A stretch of DNA of 64,000 nucleotides from Bin55 sp965205545. Lineage in GTDB: Bacteria > Pseudomonadota > Gammaproteobacteria > Pseudomonadales > Azotimanducaceae. How positions within the stretch are numbered: position 1 is the stretch's first letter; each line of letters starts with the position of its first letter. The DNA lies in assembly GCA_965205545.1 (NCBI GenBank), contig OZ242170.1, positions 620,001-684,000 of the forward strand, written 5' to 3'. The notes beneath the pieces were generated by a model, which was given only the letters and a program-made list of their open reading frames with translations, made no database searches and had not been told where the DNA came from. The translations under genes and the position numbers were made by a program. Of the stretch, positions 17,814 to 26,017 are shown piece by piece.

Positions 17814-18788
17814 TTAGTTCAGTGCTCGAATCGCATCCATACTGGCATACAAATAGGACTGATCGGTTGGCTCTGTCAAACACTCAACGTAATTCAAGCC
17901 AGTATCAATTGCAAGATGAGGACGTACGACCCACCAAATATTGCCTCTCAAAGTGTGGCTCATTCTTGTCATGACATTTCGGTTGCTGATCGGATCCTCC
18001 GCAAACTCGTAGTCGACATTGAGCTCCTTGATGCGGATGCCGCGAAGGACTCGAACTGGATCTTCCAGATACATCGATTGTCTGCTGAGTCTCTTTGACT
18101 TCTTGTCGACCACAAAATCGATCACAAGATCGCTTTCCGAGACGATGCGATCCTCTTCGGTAAGTTTTGCCATGAGCAAGGAAGATGGTTTTGCAGTGAA
18201 ACTGACTTCTGAATCGTCCTCGTGGACTAGGCGAATTGTGCTCATGTTTACAGGAATTGCTTTCGGCAGAACCATTGACTCACTGAATGGATAGGGGTAT
18301 TCGACATAGTCGCCTAGTACTGCTTTCCATTTTCGTTCCTCACCACTCTCCTCTTTTCCTGCCTTCGGAATTTCTCGTGTACCCAAGCTAGGGTGGTAGG
18401 TCATGTATTCCTCTGGACTCCATTTTCTAAGTAGCGCCCATATCTTTCCATTGGTGGATCGTTCGATTACACATGATTTGTGAACCTCGACCCCACTGTA
18501 TTGAAGCGCTTCGTTTAGAAGATCTTGCTGCTCTTGCGACAGATGCTCAAGGCTGAACTCCTCCTCCGCTATCGATCGTAGAGTGGCTTTCTGTTCGTCA
18601 TTGCCATATTGAAAGGTAACTGGCTCGTTGAAGCTGAACTTCTTGCCATATGGCTGTTGTTCGGAAGCTATGGACATTTCCTCGTTCTCCGTGCCACTCA
18701 TGGATTGACAGCTAGCAAGTACTACCAGAGAACCAAGCGCTATGTAGTTTGCTGCTCTTGCATACAGTCGACGTTTAAGTGGCGCCAT
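17814..18788 (-). CDS. Hypothetical lipoprotein
   Basis: About 324 residues from ATG 18788. A GTG at 18815, one base after the ankyrin stop, is an alternative. The N-terminus MAPLKRRLYARAANYIALGS then LVVLASC is a lipoprotein signal with lipobox LASC. The mature protein starts QSMSGTENEE and is followed by about 290 residues with no motif I recognise, apart from paired Cys (KSCVIE, VECLTE). It is likely anchored to the outer membrane. Tight spacing to the upstream ankyrin gene implies co-transcription and perhaps a joint role. Confidence 0.6.
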   Translation of the reverse strand: MAPLKRRLYARAANYIALGSLVVLASCQSMSGTENEEMSIASEQQPYGKKFSFNEPVTFQYGNDEQKATLRSIAEEEFSLEHLSQEQQDLLNEALQYSGVEVHKSCVIERSTNGKIWALLRKWSPEEYMTYHPSLGTREIPKAGKEESGEERKWKAVLGDYVEYPYPFSESMVLPKAIPVNMSTIRLVHEDDSEVSFTAKPSSLLMAKLTEEDRIVSESDLVIDFVVDKKSKRLSRQSMYLEDPVRVLRGIRIKELNVDYEFAEDPISNRNVMTRMSHTLRGNIWWVVRPHLAIDTGLNYVECLTEPTDQSYLYASMDAIRALN

Positions 18789-18816
18789 TTGGATTAGATT
18801 CAAAGCGAAGGTCACA

Positions 18817-19752
18817 CTAGTTAGAGTCAGAGAGTAGTGTAAAGGTTTCTTTTAGACCTGCGCGCTTTGCCCGTTCTGCTGGGGTTTCGCCACTAGCATT
18901 TGTGAACTGCGGATCCATTCCTGCGTCAAGCAGCAATTTGACGACACTGAGATTCTCCTTCCACCATGGATTGGCTGCTATATGAAGTGCAGTCATTCCA
19001 GAACTGTCGACAATGCTTGTGTCGCAACCGTGCGTCAACAATAACTCAACAGACTTTTTCTGCCCTTCTCCAGTTGCGATCATTAGCGGAGTTTGTCTAC
19101 TTGCTCTCTCAGCGTTTGCTGGAGCGGAAAGTCGCCACACCAAGTCTGACTCGACTTCACTTCGAGCATCTACGTCTGCACCTAGCTTCAACAGAGTAGA
19201 AATCACATCTGTCCACGAATAGATGCATGCCATCACTAACGGGGTATAGCCCAGCGGAGAGAGCTCTTCAACGTTGGCTCCGGCCCCTACTAGCAATTGG
19301 ACTAGCTTCGAGGCGGTCTCGTGATAGCCATGCGTAGATGCTGCATGAATGGGAGACCAACTGACAGACCCGAGAGCTTCAATCTCCCACTCGAAAAAGC
19401 CAATTCGCTGCAATGGTCGATTAGGATTGTCGCCACGGCTAAGCAAGGCAGCCACCGAATCAACTTGTCCCTTCAATATGGCCCATCCCATTGGAGTCAT
19501 GTGTTCTTGGCATTGAGAGAACGCTTTATCGCTAGCTAGTTCCTCAATCCGATCAACATATCCCAAAGCACACGAGCTGTGCAGGTCGCAATCATGGCCC
19601 TCTGCAGCCAAGTTGTGTGCCAATTCAGGTTTGTATAGAGCCGCAAGCTGGAGCAGTGAGAGGCTGCTGGAATCTTGAAGTCCAACTGCGCGTCGGCTCT
19701 TGACGTTTTCTCGGAGGATTTGTTGACGTAGGGTTGCGTAGTCCCTGGTCAT
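18817..19752 (-). CDS. Ankyrin-repeat protein
   Basis: 311 residues with five or six ankyrin repeats from about residue 80. Recognisable units are MTPMGWAILKGQVDSVAALLSRGDN, SWSPIHAASTHGYHETASKLVQLL, YTPLVMACIYSWTDVISTLL, QTPLMIATGEGQKKSVELLLTHG, MTALHIAANPWWKENLSVVKLL and GETPAERAKRAGL. No signal peptide is seen, so it is likely cytoplasmic. Ankyrin repeats bind proteins. The partner here is unknown, but the lipoprotein directly downstream is a candidate. Unusual repeat-bearing effectors are common in symbionts and predators, though nothing here proves secretion. Confidence 0.8.
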   Translation of the reverse strand: MTRDYATLRQQILRENVKSRRAVGLQDSSSLSLLQLAALYKPELAHNLAAEGHDCDLHSSCALGYVDRIEELASDKAFSQCQEHMTPMGWAILKGQVDSVAALLSRGDNPNRPLQRIGFFEWEIEALGSVSWSPIHAASTHGYHETASKLVQLLVGAGANVEELSPLGYTPLVMACIYSWTDVISTLLKLGADVDARSEVESDLVWRLSAPANAERASRQTPLMIATGEGQKKSVELLLTHGCDTSIVDSSGMTALHIAANPWWKENLSVVKLLLDAGMDPQFTNASGETPAERAKRAGLKETFTLLSDSN

Positions 19753-19832
19753 TGTGGCTTGCGTTCTTGTATGCGTGGAAGTCCGTGATATTCAAAAGTA
19801 TCGAAGCTAGCTGCCATGCCGCTCTGACTAGG

Positions 19833-21110
19833 CTACTCCCAGCACCCGAGTCCTTGGGACACTTGAGCATAGCTCGTCAATGGCACTGCACACATCTTGT
19901 TCCAATCTTCCCTTGCGATGACTGGACTAGTAAGAAGTCCAATCATTTCGTCGAATCTCTCAAGTGCATTGCAATCCACTACCTTGGGATCCGCGGCAGT
20001 GCGATGTTTAGACCAAACGTTGTCGCGGGCATGTGTCCAAAACACGCTGCTGTACCTCGAGCCACAACAGTAGTGCCAGCCTACAAAAAGGCCGTAGCGA
20101 AGCATCGAATTGATGAGAAAGCGGTTTACTACAGGTGCGTCACGTTCGATGTGTTCAATGGGTCGATTGAGTCGGATTTGAAGAATCATTCCAATCTGCA
20201 GTTGAGTTGCAACGATTGCCGTCGCTTCAAGCGGCTCCATAAAAGCGGCAGCGTTGCCAATGCGTGCCACTACGCCATCGAAGACATTGCGGCTGACGAA
20301 ATTGGGAAACTGAATGACGGCGCGCTGCTCAAATTCCTCTACCGATTCTGACTCAAGCAGCTCGTCGAAATCGGACTCCACGGATTCGAGATTGGACACT
20401 TCGCGATTGAAAATGTAGCCATATGAGGTGTGAGCAGTCAGGGGAATGACGAACACCCAACCGTGAGGGCGTGCAACTGCTCTTGTGTACGTGTGCTTCA
20501 ACACCAGCCCATCTTCCTTATTGAAGATTGGGGGGCAACGACGAATTACCGCAGTATTTGTCGGTATGAACGAGATGTCGATATGCTGTTTTGAATCAAG
20601 TTCTCGTGGGAATCCACGGGCATCGAAAACAAGATCGTAGTGCTCTGCCTCCCGTTCCTCGAATTCGACTTTTGCACGGTCGCCTACATTGGTGATTGCC
20701 GACACTCTTGCATCAATGTGTTTGGCGGATGTACTTTCGTTGAGCAACTCAGCAACGAGATCTGCTGCCAAATGGTAGGCATACGACACCTGCTGTGGAG
20801 TGAAGAAATGCGTAAAGTCCTGATCGCGTCTACCCCATCCTTCGAACGCAACTCCATATTTGCGAGTACCGTTGATACGTTGCTGGATTTCTTCATGCGG
20901 CACCTGGGTCAGTTTGTGCAATTCCGCCACCAAGCTAGGCCAACTGCCCTCGCCAACGCCTATGACCGGTATTCGCGAGTCGTAGATGTGATGTAGCTCA
21001 AATTCCCCATCGGGAAGAGCGTGAGTGACACTCGCTGCGGCCAGTGAGCCCGCTGTCCCTCGACCCACAACGGCAATCTTCCTTAACGAGTCTTGGCCAG
21101 GCTGCAACAT
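19833..21110 (-). CDS. Flavin-dependent halogenase-like protein with altered halogenase motif
   Basis: 425 residues. The N-terminal FAD motif KIAVVGRGTAGSLAAASV (GxGxxG at 16-21) and IPVIGVGEGSWPSL are typical of tryptophan-halogenase family proteins. KYGVAFEGWG contains a Lys (84) placed like the catalytic Lys of PrnA. The second diagnostic motif, WxWxIP, appears here as GWVFVIPL (217-224), so the second Trp is replaced by Phe. GNAAAFMEPLEATAI matches the family's later FAD-binding loop. The length is shorter than the usual 500-540. It could halogenate an indole or phenol, or be a diverged monooxygenase. It is the third gene of a LolA-like/barrel/halogenase cluster, 6 kb from a RiPP precursor whose core ends in Trp. 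Confidence 0.7.
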   Translation of the reverse strand: MLQPGQDSLRKIAVVGRGTAGSLAAASVTHALPDGEFELHHIYDSRIPVIGVGEGSWPSLVAELHKLTQVPHEEIQQRINGTRKYGVAFEGWGRRDQDFTHFFTPQQVSYAYHLAADLVAELLNESTSAKHIDARVSAITNVGDRAKVEFEEREAEHYDLVFDARGFPRELDSKQHIDISFIPTNTAVIRRCPPIFNKEDGLVLKHTYTRAVARPHGWVFVIPLTAHTSYGYIFNREVSNLESVESDFDELLESESVEEFEQRAVIQFPNFVSRNVFDGVVARIGNAAAFMEPLEATAIVATQLQIGMILQIRLNRPIEHIERDAPVVNRFLINSMLRYGLFVGWHYCCGSRYSSVFWTHARDNVWSKHRTAADPKVVDCNALERFDEMIGLLTSPVIAREDWNKMCAVPLTSYAQVSQGLGCWE

Positions 21111-21209
21111 TGTGGTCTACGTGTTAGATTGCTCTTGAGGCGTGGTGCCAAAATTCATTGGCTTGTACTTCACCAAAGTGTGCACAACGTTCATTTCAGC
21201 TAATCACGA

Positions 21210-22442
21210 CTAGAAATTTGCGTAGAAGCCCATTCCCAAAAAGCTGTCACGCCGTCCATCATAGGTCAAGTCCATTGGATCCGAACTGAGAATCACAATG
21301 CTTTCTATGCGCAACGACCAATTGGACGACAATCGACGCTTGAATTCCAGGTTCAATGCTCGGTACTCATGATCGATGTCACCAAGCAGCCCAGCCACAA
21401 ATTCCGTGCCGGGAACGTCATTTAGAGATAGGAATCCAGCAATAAACAGATCGTTCGCCCACACGCTAGTCGCTCGGCTGCCTCGATCATCGTAGTGCCA
21501 TTCGCCAAGCAACGTCAAGCTTGCCGCACTGCCAAAGAGACTATAGATGCTGTGCTCAGCTCCTAGAATGAAAGCTCTATAGTTCTCTTCTTCCGAGAAG
21601 AGATTTCGTGCACCACCTATCTCAACCGCTTCAAATTTATAGAGCACCTTTTCGGTCGTGAATTGCGCGTCGATCCCAATTTGGCGAATCTGTTCATAGT
21701 AGGGAGTCAAACTGTCCTGCATGAATGCCGAGGTGTCGGTTTCGCCACTCACAACAAACGACGGCTCACGGCTGGTTCCATCAAAGACACTAACGCCGAA
21801 GTCCAGCAATCCAACAGAATTGGTATAGCGAACTGCGAAATCCACATTTCGATTGTCAGAACTGTCCTCATACAAAGCTTCGTCCTCGATTAGGAATCGC
21901 GACCGCAAGCGCCCTGCCGTACCGGGAAAGGTCCGGGTTCGGTGATATGGCAACAAAAAAGACTCGAGGGTGCCCCAAGTTCCGGCAAGTGTCAGATGCA
22001 CCATCGGCTGACCAAGCTTGGGTCGATTGCGTGGATGCTCGACAAGATCTAGCTGGTTGACGATATCGACTATGTTGTTCAGCTCTGCGACGCCCCAGAA
22101 CACTCGACCGACCCCGAACCTAATTTCCCATGAGGCATCTCCCCAGTCTCCATAGGTCATCAGGTATGCCTCCCGCAGGTCGCCATGCGTTCGGTGCGCG
22201 TCTGCACTATCGTAGCGATAGAGAAACGAAACGGTGAGACTGGTTCTCTCTGCAATTTCTCCGTACAGAGAAGGTTCGATCACCAGACCGGTTGTGGTTG
22301 AGCGTTGGCCCTCGAAAAGCGGAGACTGCGGAAACCAGCGGGCCTCAAATCCCGCCTCCCCGGAAAAGTCCAGCGTATCGGCACCGATACCTGTCGCGCT
22401 CGCAACTAAGAGCGACGCGACGATGCCAACATGTTTCATCAC
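21210..22442 (-). CDS. Outer-membrane beta-barrel protein (DUF1302-like)
   Basis: About 410 residues with a signal peptide (MMKHVGIVASLLVASATGIGA). The body alternates polar and aromatic residues as in barrels (LTVSFLYRYDS, ASWEIRFGVGRVFWG, DFAVRYTNSVGLLDFGVSVF) and ends in SFLGMGFYANF with a terminal Phe. VFWGVAELNNIVDIVNQLDLVE resembles the WGxADxxxxxDVINPxDL phrase of DUF1302-type barrels, which are found next to LolA-like proteins and MMPL/RND exporters. It starts inside the stop of the LolA-like gene (ATGA-type overlap), so the two are translationally coupled. It is likely the outer-membrane partner of lipid or hydrophobic-compound export. Confidence 0.7.
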   Translation of the reverse strand: MMKHVGIVASLLVASATGIGADTLDFSGEAGFEARWFPQSPLFEGQRSTTTGLVIEPSLYGEIAERTSLTVSFLYRYDSADAHRTHGDLREAYLMTYGDWGDASWEIRFGVGRVFWGVAELNNIVDIVNQLDLVEHPRNRPKLGQPMVHLTLAGTWGTLESFLLPYHRTRTFPGTAGRLRSRFLIEDEALYEDSSDNRNVDFAVRYTNSVGLLDFGVSVFDGTSREPSFVVSGETDTSAFMQDSLTPYYEQIRQIGIDAQFTTEKVLYKFEAVEIGGARNLFSEEENYRAFILGAEHSIYSLFGSAASLTLLGEWHYDDRGSRATSVWANDLFIAGFLSLNDVPGTEFVAGLLGDIDHEYRALNLEFKRRLSSNWSLRIESIVILSSDPMDLTYDGRRDSFLGMGFYANF

Positions 22443-23275
22443 CGAGTCCGTCTAAGTGCCGTCTGAGTGAATTCGCTGTCCGCCAGACCGGTGCCGAATT
22501 GAAAGTCCGTCCACTGTAGAACCGTACTCGCACCGGTCAAGTGATTGACCATAGTTTGTTCGCTCGCCCGCCAGTACTTCTCCAAGTATTGCTGGTAGTC
22601 TGCGAATGTAAGAGTCTTAAGATGGGAGTTGCGCCGATCGTAGAGCTCCATTTTCCAAGTGCGGAGCTCTTCCTTGTCGAGCCAAACGATCTTGCGACTA
22701 TACCCTGACTTTTCATCCAAGGGTACTTGTACAGTTACGGTACACATGCGATCGCCGCAAGGTTCATCGCGCAGATACTCGTGGGTGTACTCTTTTACTT
22801 CACCAGCGCTCATATCCTCGTAGGAGAACTCGCTCCCCATGAACGACCCGGAGCGTCTGGAAGCACTGATGCGCTTGACCCTCTGCAACGCAGGTAGATA
22901 CAACCATTGATCGTCAGGTGCGTTGATGTGAGCATGCGTAAGTAGTGCTGTGCCCTGAACGTCGCGAGGCTGATCAAACACAAACAAGCTCTTGTCGCCG
23001 TCGTCTTGCACCTCCAATACCTTGAATCGCATTTGACGCACGCTTTCCCTGCCATGTCGATCTTTGAGCACCATGGTCAGTCCAGCCGTGAAATCGCCGA
23101 AACCCTCGTTCTGCGCACTTGCCTCTAGAGCGATTCGCAAGCCCTTCTCCTCCGATGTTTCGTCTTGGGCAAGTGCTGTTGCTGTAAGGGTCAACCCCAC
23201 TACGGTTACGACCCACCCAAGTCTCAAGAATTTGGATTCGATACAGCACTGGACGAAGGCTCTGGAATATCGCAT
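22439..23275 (-). CDS. Outer-membrane lipoprotein-sorting (LolA-like) protein
   Basis: About 278 residues from ATG 23275, with a start at 23335 possible. A hydrophobic signal (RLGWVVTVVGLTLTATALAQ) is cut before DETSEE. The middle carries the signature block of the MMPL-associated LolA-like family: SLFVFDQPRDVQGTALLTHAH, DDQWLYLPALQRVKRISASR and SGSFMGSEFSYEDMSA. Members are periplasmic and probably carry a lipid between an RND exporter and an outer-membrane barrel. Here the barrel gene follows directly, while the RND exporter is 16 kb upstream at 39-41 kb. Confidence 0.85.
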   Translation of the reverse strand: MRYSRAFVQCCIESKFLRLGWVVTVVGLTLTATALAQDETSEEKGLRIALEASAQNEGFGDFTAGLTMVLKDRHGRESVRQMRFKVLEVQDDGDKSLFVFDQPRDVQGTALLTHAHINAPDDQWLYLPALQRVKRISASRRSGSFMGSEFSYEDMSAGEVKEYTHEYLRDEPCGDRMCTVTVQVPLDEKSGYSRKIVWLDKEELRTWKMELYDRRNSHLKTLTFADYQQYLEKYWRASEQTMVNHLTGASTVLQWTDFQFGTGLADSEFTQTALRRTR

Positions 23276-23600
23276 TGGAGTACTAGAAAGTCCTTGTCTA
23301 AATCGATACGAGTGCAATAGATTAAGTTCCTGCAAATCAGAGCTTCAGTTTGCGCTGAGAAACTGGGCTCACGTGGCTTCCTCCACGGGATTTCAAGGCA
23401 CTTCGCATTATATGAAGCACTTTAGGTTCCCCTCGAGTCCCTCAGGTTGCTCCACGATACGATTCCAAAAACGATAGTTGCCAGATCGCACTCCACTAGC
23501 AATTGTGAAAGGTCAATTGGGTTAACGTCTACTCGTTTCACTCTATCGGCATTCAATTAAACTCTTGCGCAACACCTACTCATCCGTTGGAAAGCTACTC

Positions 23601-24185
23601 ATGAAGGAATCTAGTCGAACAACGCCGATCCTCCTAATTCTCTCATCAGTTGTCGTTTTCGCCTTGTTGTTTGCTGGTACAACTCTAGTCGGCCAGCAGA
23701 AACAAGCCTCTGAGGAAGAAAAGGATCAATCTACCGTCAAAACAATCACGGCTACGGTACCGGGAAGTGATTGGAGGATAACCGCCAGCGAAGGACCTAG
23801 AGAACCGGCGAGCATAGGTAGCTACGCACTTCGTCTCTATGTGCCATTTGACGCTGAGTGGCCATTCGACAACTATGTAGATGGAGAGGTGCGAGTACGC
23901 GACGGCAGTTTGGAACAGGTGCTCTTTAGCGACCTCAACAACGACAAGATTATGGATGTGATTGTTGTTGCTCGGTCTGCAGGTTCAGGAGGCTACTTAA
24001 GAGTCGATGGTTTCTTGCTACAAGCGGAGGACATTTCCTTCCTACATTCAGTGGATGGCCTGGCACGCGACGCAGATCCCATAGGCTCGCTAAAGAGTGC
24101 TATAAAAAGTCTGAGTAGTTGCCTAACTGGGCGCATTGAGTGTTGGCCTGCTAACGCAATCCACATAGTGGGCATCGAACTATGA
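23601..24185 (+). CDS. PliI-like (I-type lysozyme inhibitor) membrane-anchored protein
   Basis: About 194 residues from ATG 23601, which has a GGAAAG site; an earlier frame start at 23565 lacks one. One N-terminal hydrophobic segment (ILLILSSVVVFALLFAGTTLVG) anchors it to the inner membrane or acts as signal. Residues about 80-160 read SYALRLYVPF, NYVDGEVRVRDGSLEQVLFSDL, DVIVVARSAGSGGYLRVDGF, the pattern of periplasmic I-type lysozyme inhibitors (PliI: DLDGDG, RSAGSGxYL). Such proteins protect the cell wall from animal lysozymes. Two Cys near the end (SSCLTGRIECW) may form a disulfide. Confidence 0.6.
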   Translation: MKESSRTTPILLILSSVVVFALLFAGTTLVGQQKQASEEEKDQSTVKTITATVPGSDWRITASEGPREPASIGSYALRLYVPFDAEWPFDNYVDGEVRVRDGSLEQVLFSDLNNDKIMDVIVVARSAGSGGYLRVDGFLLQAEDISFLHSVDGLARDADPIGSLKSAIKSLSSCLTGRIECWPANAIHIVGIEL

Positions 24186-24360
24186 ACATTTGGGAACGAT
24201 TTCGTTTATCTGGCAAGTTTCAGTCTACTCACAGGGAAGTGTAAGACTTGTGCACATTGAATCAAAAAGAGAACCACGGTTTATCGGTCCTTAACTAATG
24301 CCGAATTGCTCAAAGTCAATGTCAATTAGTAGTACTCAATTCAAGAACGGGAAAGCAAGA

Positions 24361-25339
24361 ATGAAACACGTCGCGGCCATCGTGCTTAGCGCCTTGGCTC
24401 TATCGACCTATTCCCAACAAGAGCCCGATTCCGAGTTGACTGGCAAAGAGCTCTACATTTGGTTGGAGAAGAAGGCGATGTCGGACCCAGACGTGAGCAA
24501 CGCAAGAATCCATGAGCTTGTCATAGACGGTCTGTTCAGCGACGATCAAGCGATTGTGGATTCCACTTTAGTAGCTCTGGCCCTTTCATACGAATCTTGC
24601 CGCGGATAACGCGTGGATTAAAGGCAAACCGCGGCTTGACAGACGGCTTCAAGATATCCCAGGGATCTACGATTATTTAATTGAACTGTGGAAGCGCAAT
24701 TGGCGAGAGTCTGGTGGCGTAGTGCCCGATGTGAGTTACCTGAGCGATGACATGCGAGTGCAGTTTGAGACCATCAAGGATCCTAACGAAATCAGGCAGT
24801 TCTTGAATTCTGTCAGCTTCGTGCCCCAGCCTTCGTGGGTTGTAGTACCCCACATTCTTGGAAACCTCTTTGCCAAGGACCCTCAAGTGCACGACATTCT
24901 TTGGGACGCGTTATATGACCCGCAAGACAAGCAGCGGTTGCTCAGAGCACTAAACGCCGGAGAATTTGACACACAAGAGGCTAGAGACTATCGGATCGAA
25001 GTCCTTAGCGATAAGGAGAGCGAGTGGTACGACGCGAGAATGGCAGCGATAGGGTTGGGCAGATTCCAGTCCGACGAAGGGCTTAAGGCACTCGTAGATC
25101 GATTGAAAAATCCCGAATCGAAATGGGGATTGCCAATCTCCGAGATTGTTGAAGCCATCATTGCCCATGGAGAAAAGGCCCTGCCGCACGAGAACCTCTT
25201 GCGTGCATACGCAAACAATCCAAGTCGCGTAGCCATAACTCGAGACGGAAAACGACGGTTGGGACAAGCATTAAAGCTACTCGACCATCTCGTGCGCCAA
25301 CACAAAGCACGAGAAGTTGACGCAAAGAATACACCCTGA
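24361..25339 (+). pseudogene. Secreted helical-repeat protein gene with a frameshift
   Basis: The first part starts at ATG 24361 (GGGAAAG upstream), gives a signal peptide MKHVAAIVLSALALSTYSQQ and runs to a stop at 24607-24609. The second part is in the next frame, open from 24575 to 25339. There it reads FHTNLAADNAWIKGKPRLDR before VVPDVSYL and the listed 205-residue tail. Joining the frames near 24583-24598 gives one protein of about 325 residues with HEAT-like helices (LGNLFAKDPQVHDILWDALYD, LGRFQSDEGLKALVDRL). A one-base indel explains it. An assembly error is possible. The intended family is unknown. Confidence 0.6.
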
Positions 25340-25600
25340 TTCGACAAGAGGGCTACACGCTGCAGCTCAATGTGAAAACGCTCCCGTACGTCTTACTGCT
25401 CCGTCGTTTGTTGCGAGACTTGAGTGGTCTCTTGATCTGTTAAGTGAATGAATCGTCTTACTCATCGCTACCCAAAGTAAATTAGCTACGTATACCATTT
25501 CAGCAGCGCATCGAGAGACACTCAAGTAAGCCGCTAACGGTAAGTGGTGCAGCTCCGAAATCCTTCAATTAATTACTGTCTACGTATGACTGGTTTTGCG

Positions 25601-25606
25601 TATAAT
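25601..25606 (+). promoter_or_regulatory. Candidate -10 box for the NHLP precursor gene
   Basis: A consensus TATAAT lies 44 bp before the ATG at 25650, with a TG two bases upstream, nearly an extended -10. The -35 region (tgtcta) is poor. The rest of the 310-bp gap 25340-25649 holds no gene I can support. Confidence 0.45.
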
Positions 25607-25649
25607 TCCCATGAGATTAGTCTTACTTTCCTTTGACACGGAGAAAGTT

Positions 25650-25901
25650 ATGAGAAGTGGCGATCAAATGCTGCAGCAAATTGTTGAGAAGTCTGCATTG
25701 GACGAAGAATTCCGACGAGCACTGCTTGCAGATCCGAAAGCAACTATTAGCGAAGAATTGGGCGTTACGATTCCTGAATCGATGACGATCAAGATTCACG
25801 AAAGCGACATGCAGACCGTGCATCTTGCATTGCCGCCCGATCCCCACATCACCGAAGAACAACTGGAAGCGATTTCTGCCGGCCTTTGCTGCTGCTGGTA
25901 G
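25650..25901 (+). CDS. NHLP-family RiPP precursor peptide, putative core LCCCW
   Basis: 83 residues from ATG 25650. GGAG lies 7-10 bases upstream, and an earlier TTG at 25596 would overlap the -10 box. The leader is nitrile-hydratase-alpha-like: LQQIVEKSALDEEFRRALLADPKATISEELGVTIPES, MTIKIHESDMQTVHLALPP, then ITEEQLEAISAG. Cleavage after the Ala-Gly at 77-78 by a C39 peptidase would free LCCCW (79-83). The YcaO system encoded nearby typically turns Cys into thiazolines, so three adjacent Cys are plausible azoline sites. The core is unusually short. The gene is convergent with the enzyme operon and has its own terminator. Confidence 0.85.
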   Translation: MRSGDQMLQQIVEKSALDEEFRRALLADPKATISEELGVTIPESMTIKIHESDMQTVHLALPPDPHITEEQLEAISAGLCCCW

Positions 25902-25963
25902 ACCAAATAGCTCCATAGCAAATTAGGACGCGTGCAAATATAGCGCGCGTCACAACTTCCTTT

Positions 25964-25995
25964 AAATCCGCAGACCTCGCGTTTGCGGATTTTTT
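25964..25995 (+). terminator. Rho-independent terminator after the NHLP precursor
   Basis: Stem aaatccgca (25964-25972) pairs with tgcggattt (25984-25992) across an 11-nt loop, followed by more T residues to 25995. It lies 62 bp past the precursor stop and between convergent genes. Confidence 0.8.
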
Positions 25996-26017
25996 GGTGT
26001 CTGAATTCTCTAATGCG

